Assembly: GCF_004770055.1 (NCBI RefSeq)
Contig: NZ_RQEP01000018.1
Location: forward strand, 186,001 to 250,000
Direction of reading: 5' to 3'
From: Leptospira semungkisensis
Lineage (GTDB): Bacteria > Spirochaetota > Leptospiria > Leptospirales > Leptospiraceae
Length of the DNA stretch: 64,000 nucleotides
The translations under genes and the position numbers were made by a program. How positions within the stretch are numbered: position 1 is the stretch's first letter; the number at the start of each line of letters is the position of its first letter. The notes under the pieces are model-generated. The model made no database searches. It worked only from the letters and a program-made list of their open reading frames with translations, and had not been told where the DNA came from. Shown here one piece after another: positions 59,224 to 64,000 of the stretch.

Positions 59224-60978
59224 ATGATAGAGAATAATTATTTCCTCCAAAATGAAGACCTAGTACAACATTTCGAATTCTTAATAGACTGGGAAGAGAT
59301 AGTAAACGCCTTCGAACTAGGATTTCTGGACAAACAAGAATACGATAAGACCGGAAAAGAAGAATTTTCGATGGCTCCCGCCAGTAAAGAAGAAGCATTA
59401 GAATTCTATAAATCCGTTTTAGAATCTGCAGGAGAACTCGCAGGAATAGAGATATCTCCAATCGTTCAGAAAATGGACATAGAGGGTTTAAAATACAAAG
59501 AAGGAAAAGTAGAATTCCCGCAGGTCATGATAAACGCGGTAAATAAAGTGAAGGAAGCAGGGATCCTTCCCTATTCCATCGGTCGCAAACACGGCGGATT
59601 AGGACTTCCTTGTTCCGTGCAAGCAATGCTTATGGAAATCTTTTCTAGAGCCGACGGCTCACTCGCGATCGCGTTGGGTTGTATGAATCTTGCGGAAACA
59701 ATAGAAAGATTCGGCTCAGAAGAAATGGTAGAGACTTACGTACCCAAAATGGCTGCCGGAGAACTTTGTGGCGCCATGGCATTGACCGAACCGAATTACG
59801 GATCCGATCTTCCCAATCTACAAACAAGAGCGATCAAAGGAGAAGACGGAGTATGGAGAATCACTGGCGCAAAAAGATTCATCACTCACGGTTGCGGCTT
59901 TGCTGATAAACCTTCTATCATTCTCACGTTAGCAAGAACAGGAAGTCCTACGAGTGGAGCAAGAGGTCTTTCCTTCTTCTTAGTCAAAAGCGAAGATGTC
60001 TATATCGCAGGAATCGAAAAGAAAATGGGACTCCACTGCTCTCCTACCTGCGAGGTTGTATACGAAGATACTCCAGGCATCCTCGTAGGAGAAGAAGGTT
60101 ACGGATTAGTAAAATACTCTATGGCAATGATGAACGGAGCCAGATTGTCCATCGCAGGGCAAGCAATGGGAATAGGAATGGCTGCTTATGGAGAGGCTAA
60201 AAAGTACGCCGAAGAAAGAGAACAGTTCGGCAAGAAGATCCAAAATATCCCCGCTGTCCGTAAGATGCTGGAACTCATGGACAGAGAGATCATTGCGATG
60301 CGTGCAATCCTACAAGAGGCTTCCAGGTCCATAGATCTATACCATTGGAAATCCGAGAGATGGAAAGAACAGGGAATGGACGAAAGAGAGATCAAGAAAG
60401 AGGAGAGCATTAAAAAATGGGAAAAGCTCGCCAACCTATTTACTCCTCTTTCCAAATACTATATTACGGAACAAGCAAATAGGATCGCTTTCGACTCATT
60501 GCAAATCCATGGAGGCGCCGGCTACACCTACGACTATGATATTTCCAGGATCTACAGAGATGTCAGGATCACAAATATCTACGAGGGAACTACTCAATTG
60601 CAAGTGGTGGCGGCAATCGGAGGAATCGTTACCGGCCTAAGCGCCAAAGGAATATTACGTCAATACCTGGATGAAGAAATGAATTCCTTCTCCCCGAGCA
60701 AAGAACTGTCGGAAAATCGGGAAAAATTAGAAAGATCTCATGAACTCTATCTGTCCTTAGAGAACGGAGAAAATAAGGATGAGGTAGCTTTCGAACTCGT
60801 GGAATCTGCGACCAGAGTGATCATCGGTGTTGTTTTGGAAAGAGGCCTCAAAAAGTTAGATGGGACCGCAAGAGAAAAGAGAGCGGACCTAGTTAGGGCT
60901 TATAACCTAGATAGCTCCGCATTATTGGAATATAATAAGATCCGAATAGAAAATAAGAAAACGAAGGTCTTAGCTTAA
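59224..60978 (+). CDS. Acyl-CoA dehydrogenase, long form
   Basis: 584 residues. The ACAD core covers about 60-480: [131 protein letters not shown]. The extra C-terminal helical part (about 490-584) is like the long-chain or AidB-like subfamilies that occur in several Gram-negatives. GGAG precedes the ATG. Its end overlaps the converging SDR gene by 9 bases. Confidence 0.92.
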   Translation: MIENNYFLQNEDLVQHFEFLIDWEEIVNAFELGFLDKQEYDKTGKEEFSMAPASKEEALEFYKSVLESAGELAGIEISPIVQKMDIEGLKYKEGKVEFPQVMINAVNKVKEAGILPYSIGRKHGGLGLPCSVQAMLMEIFSRADGSLAIALGCMNLAETIERFGSEEMVETYVPKMAAGELCGAMALTEPNYGSDLPNLQTRAIKGEDGVWRITGAKRFITHGCGFADKPSIILTLARTGSPTSGARGLSFFLVKSEDVYIAGIEKKMGLHCSPTCEVVYEDTPGILVGEEGYGLVKYSMAMMNGARLSIAGQAMGIGMAAYGEAKKYAEEREQFGKKIQNIPAVRKMLELMDREIIAMRAILQEASRSIDLYHWKSERWKEQGMDEREIKKEESIKKWEKLANLFTPLSKYYITEQANRIAFDSLQIHGGAGYTYDYDISRIYRDVRITNIYEGTTQLQVVAAIGGIVTGLSAKGILRQYLDEEMNSFSPSKELSENREKLERSHELYLSLENGENKDEVAFELVESATRVIIGVVLERGLKKLDGTAREKRADLVRAYNLDSSALLEYNKIRIENKKTKVLA

Positions 60979-61731
60979 GGCCTTCTTTCTTTTCCAATTT
61001 TCTATGATCTGATAGATTCTTAACGGATATATTAAAAATCTATCAACAAACATCATTAGGGAAAATATCTTAGAAGGTAATACCTTTTTCTTGTTCCATT
61101 CTATCCCTCGAATGACTGCAGAAGCGACTTGTGCAGGGGTTTGAGATGGAAATGGAACAGGGACCTTCTTTCCGGCCGCATCAAAGAAATTCGTGCGCGT
61201 GGCGATCGGATAAACGATCATAAGCCTATGTGGCTTTTTCAATTCGAATTGAAAAGCTTCTGCAAAGGAATGAACCGCTGCCTTAGTTGCAGAATACAAC
61301 GCATACCCGGGAATAGAAAGAAAACTCATAGCAGAAGCAGTGATAATATAATAAACCGGGTTCTTGTATTCTGCTTGTACCTTTTGCAATCCATAGATTG
61401 CAGAGAACACATTGGTCTGAAAGATCTTCTCCATCCTCTTCCAATCCGGCTTTTTGATCTCTTCATAATAGGCAAATCCAGCATTCGCGTAGAAGATATC
61501 AATCCCTCCCAAGACTTTTTCAGCCTCTTTAAAGATCTTATCCACATTTGCGGAAGCAGACACATCGCATTTGAATTTAGTTACTCTCTTGTCTTTCACA
61601 TCTAAGCGAGAAGGATCTAGGTCCACAGCTAATATTTGAACTCCCTCATATTGAAGAAACTTAAGTAAAGTCTCCTTCCCTATTCCGGAGGCTGCTCCAG
61701 TGATCACTATCCTTTTACCGCGAATGTCCAT
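60970..61731 (-). CDS. Short-chain dehydrogenase/reductase
   Basis: 253 residues: [12 protein letters not shown] cofactor loop, [30 protein letters not shown] with the catalytic Ser, and [18 protein letters not shown] with Tyr and Lys. The C-terminal tail ([20 protein letters not shown]) is hydrophobic and may bind a membrane. Converges with the acyl-CoA dehydrogenase gene. Confidence 0.9.
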   Translation of the reverse strand: MDIRGKRIVITGAASGIGKETLLKFLQYEGVQILAVDLDPSRLDVKDKRVTKFKCDVSASANVDKIFKEAEKVLGGIDIFYANAGFAYYEEIKKPDWKRMEKIFQTNVFSAIYGLQKVQAEYKNPVYYIITASAMSFLSIPGYALYSATKAAVHSFAEAFQFELKKPHRLMIVYPIATRTNFFDAAGKKVPVPFPSQTPAQVASAVIRGIEWNKKKVLPSKIFSLMMFVDRFLIYPLRIYQIIENWKRKKALS

Positions 61732-61822
61732 TTTGTCTTCCTATCTAAAATCGTATGAGAAGCTAATTTATTATGAATAATTTGAAAAGCAAAAATAATT
61801 CGATCTCAAATAGATCCATACG

Positions 61823-61836
61823 TAAACGATCGTTCA
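61823..61836. promoter_or_regulatory. TetR-type palindrome upstream of the SDR gene
   Basis: TAAACGATCGTTCA with perfect inner dyad AACGATCGTT (61825-61834), 92 bases before the SDR start. Differs in one base from the site at 43215-43228. The remaining part of the 294-base gap up to the phosphatase gene shows no gene. Confidence 0.35.
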
Positions 61837-62025
61837 TCATTTTAATCCGATGAATTGCAAGTTTAAGATTCGCTTAGACTACAAAAGTTTTTAAAATAAA
61901 AAGATTTTCGTTTTCCATTGGAAAGGTTATGTAAAAAATAACTTTCCAAGTGAACTTGTGATTTCGATCTTTACGTCGTCCAATTTTCGTATGCGTTTCA
62001 TCGGGATCACCTTAGGTAATACGAA

Positions 62026-64000
62026 ATGACCCAGAGGTATTTTTACCGCCTATTCGAGGCAATTCATCGTAGGATCTCCTACACATTCTCTATTGTTTCT
62101 TTTTCTCTTACGGGTGCTTGGTTCGGAGCCGTTTATGCATTCTTTTTCGGTTCTGCAACCATCCCTATGTTCTCCCTGCAGACTCACTATCCGGTAGTCC
62201 TAACCTTTCTAGGCGCGACACTTCTCGTGACCCTGGTACATGGGACCCAGTATGGACTATTTGCTCCTTTAGGTCTTTCAGGATTGGAAAGTCATATTAA
62301 GAGAGTGAACAAAGCTTTGCATCCGAACTATTCTTTGCGTCATGCTCCCTCCCAAGATCTGGATACTGTTCTCTCCGATTTAATCCGGCTACCGACTCAT
62401 AACATGCTATCTTCGCTCGGATATGCTTCTTTCGTATTTATTACTGACGTGATCGCGTATCTGGTCTTAGGATATGATATTAAAGAATTATGGTATATCT
62501 TTTTAGGCTGGCTTGCTGCAGCATTCGTATATTGCGGTTTTTCTTATATCATTACGGATTACATTACTGGACCCAAAAGAGTTCTTTTAAAAAAGATCTT
62601 ATTAGGTAGAGCATATAATGTTAATACCAAATCAGGCTTTTTAGGCCTGAAGGGAAAGTTCGGATTCTTATTATCTCTCGTGCTCCTCTCTCTGACAGTA
62701 TTGGCGGTCTATGTAAGTTTGGGACCTAAATCCGCTCTAGAGATTGTTGCTTTCATCGGCCTTACATTCTTTGCAGCAACCACTCTGATCATTTTATATT
62801 TCCAATCCATCTCTACGACTCTGGAACAGATCAGTAAATCCGCAAATGATCTGGCAGCGGGAGGACCTGGCAAACTTCCTTTAGTTTCTATAGATAAAGA
62901 GTTTTTAGGGTTTGCGCGAGATTTTGCAAAGGCTACCGGAGAAATAGGAAGGATCAGAGAACATCTGCAATTCTTGGTCGAAGAAAAAACTTCGGAGCTC
63001 AGAGAAACTCTGCGCACTGTAGAAGAACTGAAAAACCAACAAGACGGAGATTACTTTCTCACTTCTCTCTTGATTAAACCTCTTGGGATCAATCGCACAA
63101 GCGGCAAGAAAGTAAAAGTGGATTTCCTCATTCGCCAAAAGAAGAATTTTGTATTTAAAGGAAAGGCGAGCGAGATCGGAGGTGATATCTGTATCGCCCA
63201 AGAAATCCTACTCAGAGGGAAAGAATACACTGTATTCTTAAATGCGGATGCCATGGGCAAATCGCTTCAGGGAGCGGGAGGAATCCTCGTATTAGGAGCC
63301 GCATTCCATTCCATCCTGCAAAGAACTCTAACGAACGAAAGCACCTATTCCCTATATGCTGAGAAATGGATCAAAAATGCATTCACTGAATTGAATAAGC
63401 TCTTTCAGGGTTTTGACGGAAGTATGTTAGTCTCCATGGTATTGGGAGTCTTGGATGAACAGGCAGGTCTATTATATTATATTAATGCGGAACATCCTTG
63501 GTCTGTTCTTTATAGAGATGGCAAGGCTTCCTTCTTAGAGGAAAGTCTTCAATACAGAAAACTGGGAACTCCGGGTATAGAAGAAAGCTTAACAGTTAAG
63601 ACATTCCATCTGGAGCCTGATGATATTCTTATCGTAGGTTCTGACGGAAGAGACGATCTGGAATTACAAGTCGCGAATGGAGAAAGAGTGATCAATGAAG
63701 ATGAATCCCTTTTTCTCAAAGCGGTCGAATCTTCTAACGGAGACTTGCAGTCAGTTCTAGACACATTAGAGAGAAAAGGAAAGATCACCGATGACCTCTC
63801 TCTTTTAAGGATCGAATACGATCCAGGAAAGGAGATCAAAAGATCCAAGGTGAGTAAAGACGTTCAGAATCTAAGTGTGAAAGCAAAGGAATTTCTGAAG
63901 AATAAAAAGCTCTCGAACGCAATTCAAGTCATCGAAGAGGCATTGGAACTTTCTCCTGAAAACCAAGTCTTGAAAAGGGATCTGATCCGATTGCATTATA
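62026..64000 (+). CDS. Membrane PP2C/SpoIIE-type phosphatase with TPR tail (3' truncated by window)
   Basis: No stop before the window end; 658 residues visible. N-terminal membrane part with about six TM helices to about residue 265 (SYTFSIVSFSLTGAWFGAVY, LLSLVLLSLTVLAVYVSLGP), a HAMP-like/coiled-coil linker (SKSANDLAAGG, EEKTSELRETLRTVEELK), a SpoIIE/RsbU PP2C domain (about 345-600: KASEIGGDICIAQEILLRGK, FLNADAMGKSLQGAGG, MVLGVLDEQAGLLYYINAEH, VGSDGRDDLEL) and the start of a TPR repeat (SVKAKEFLKNKKLSNAIQVI, EEALELSPENQVL). The metal-binding Asp residues of PP2C are in the GGD, NAD and SDGRDD motifs. ATG 62026 is preceded by an in-frame TAA 9 bases up. Probably dephosphorylates an anti-anti-sigma protein in a partner-switching pathway. 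Confidence 0.9.
   Translation, partial: MTQRYFYRLFEAIHRRISYTFSIVSFSLTGAWFGAVYAFFFGSATIPMFSLQTHYPVVLTFLGATLLVTLVHGTQYGLFAPLGLSGLESHIKRVNKALHPNYSLRHAPSQDLDTVLSDLIRLPTHNMLSSLGYASFVFITDVIAYLVLGYDIKELWYIFLGWLAAAFVYCGFSYIITDYITGPKRVLLKKILLGRAYNVNTKSGFLGLKGKFGFLLSLVLLSLTVLAVYVSLGPKSALEIVAFIGLTFFAATTLIILYFQSISTTLEQISKSANDLAAGGPGKLPLVSIDKEFLGFARDFAKATGEIGRIREHLQFLVEEKTSELRETLRTVEELKNQQDGDYFLTSLLIKPLGINRTSGKKVKVDFLIRQKKNFVFKGKASEIGGDICIAQEILLRGKEYTVFLNADAMGKSLQGAGGILVLGAAFHSILQRTLTNESTYSLYAEKWIKNAFTELNKLFQGFDGSMLVSMVLGVLDEQAGLLYYINAEHPWSVLYRDGKASFLEESLQYRKLGTPGIEESLTVKTFHLEPDDILIVGSDGRDDLELQVANGERVINEDESLFLKAVESSNGDLQSVLDTLERKGKITDDLSLLRIEYDPGKEIKRSKVSKDVQNLSVKAKEFLKNKKLSNAIQVIEEALELSPENQVLKRDLIRLHY

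Overview
The window is a chromosomal segment of a spirochaete of the genus Leptospira, most likely from the pathogenic or intermediate (LipL32-bearing) part of the genus. The diagnostic gene is lipL32 at 58173-58979: its lipobox, its [10 protein letters not shown] and [18 protein letters not shown] stretches and its acidic Ca-site region are unmistakable, although the protein is clearly diverged from the L. interrogans sequence. The spirochaetal flagellar gene order, the SBBP-repeat lipoprotein and the 7TMR-DISM receptor agree with this. No tRNA, rRNA, CRISPR array, prophage or transposase gene was seen.

Layout. 1-3508: the end of feoB and a sulfatase-fold phosphoglycerol transferase. 3632-7467: a beta-propeller lipoprotein, a NeuB-type synthase and a discoidin-M23 peptidase. 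7647-8393: a TrmH-type RNA methyltransferase. 8620-15614 (+): flagellar operon fliF-fliG-fliH-fliI-fliJ, a small ORF that overlaps fliJ, a FlbB/MotE-like gene and a secreted OB-fold-like gene. 15631-17190: a DUF3089 hydrolase lying between two direct copies of an intergenic repeat. 17193-19275 (-): gmk, a remA-like gene and a SwrB-like gene, followed without a large gap by the second flagellar block 19338-32646 (-): fliN/Y-fliO-fliP-fliQ-fliR-flhB-flhA-flhF-flhG-(membrane protein)-fliA-fapA-(small protein). Together the two blocks encode the MS ring, part of the switch, the whole export gate (FliO/P/Q/R, FlhA/B), the export ATPase complex (FliH/I/J), the positioning GTPase/ATPase pair (FlhF/FlhG) and sigma-28.

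33079-36175 (+) is an ArsR-controlled operon (repressor, DHA2-type efflux pump, SRPBCC protein, RibD-C/DHFR-like reductase), followed by biosynthetic threonine deaminase. 37742-43074 carries small membrane and secreted proteins, a DUF971 gene, an unusual fusion of an AGCS-type transporter to phosphatidylserine decarboxylase, a probable barrel protein and a START-domain protein. 43226-53289 has a 7TMR-DISM/PAS/ATPase sensor, an acyl-CoA dehydrogenase, a three-gene lipid-type operon (SDR, fatty-acid hydroxylase, membrane protein), a GST, an M3 oligopeptidase and a lipoprotein. 53360-57262 has a double-hotdog MaoC protein, clpS, a stand-alone transketolase C-terminal half and metK. 57458-64000 has a small ParB-like protein, lipL32, a second acyl-CoA dehydrogenase, an SDR and, running off the window, a membrane PP2C/SpoIIE phosphatase with a TPR tail.

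The points that look most worth a second look are: gmk has no ATG/GTG/TTG start and seems to start at CTG inside the stop codon of remA; the AGCS-PSD fusion; a translated-looking ORF that begins inside fliJ; a divergent FliG; a GC-rich hairpin repeat family found only between genes; and small palindromes shared by lipid-type genes.
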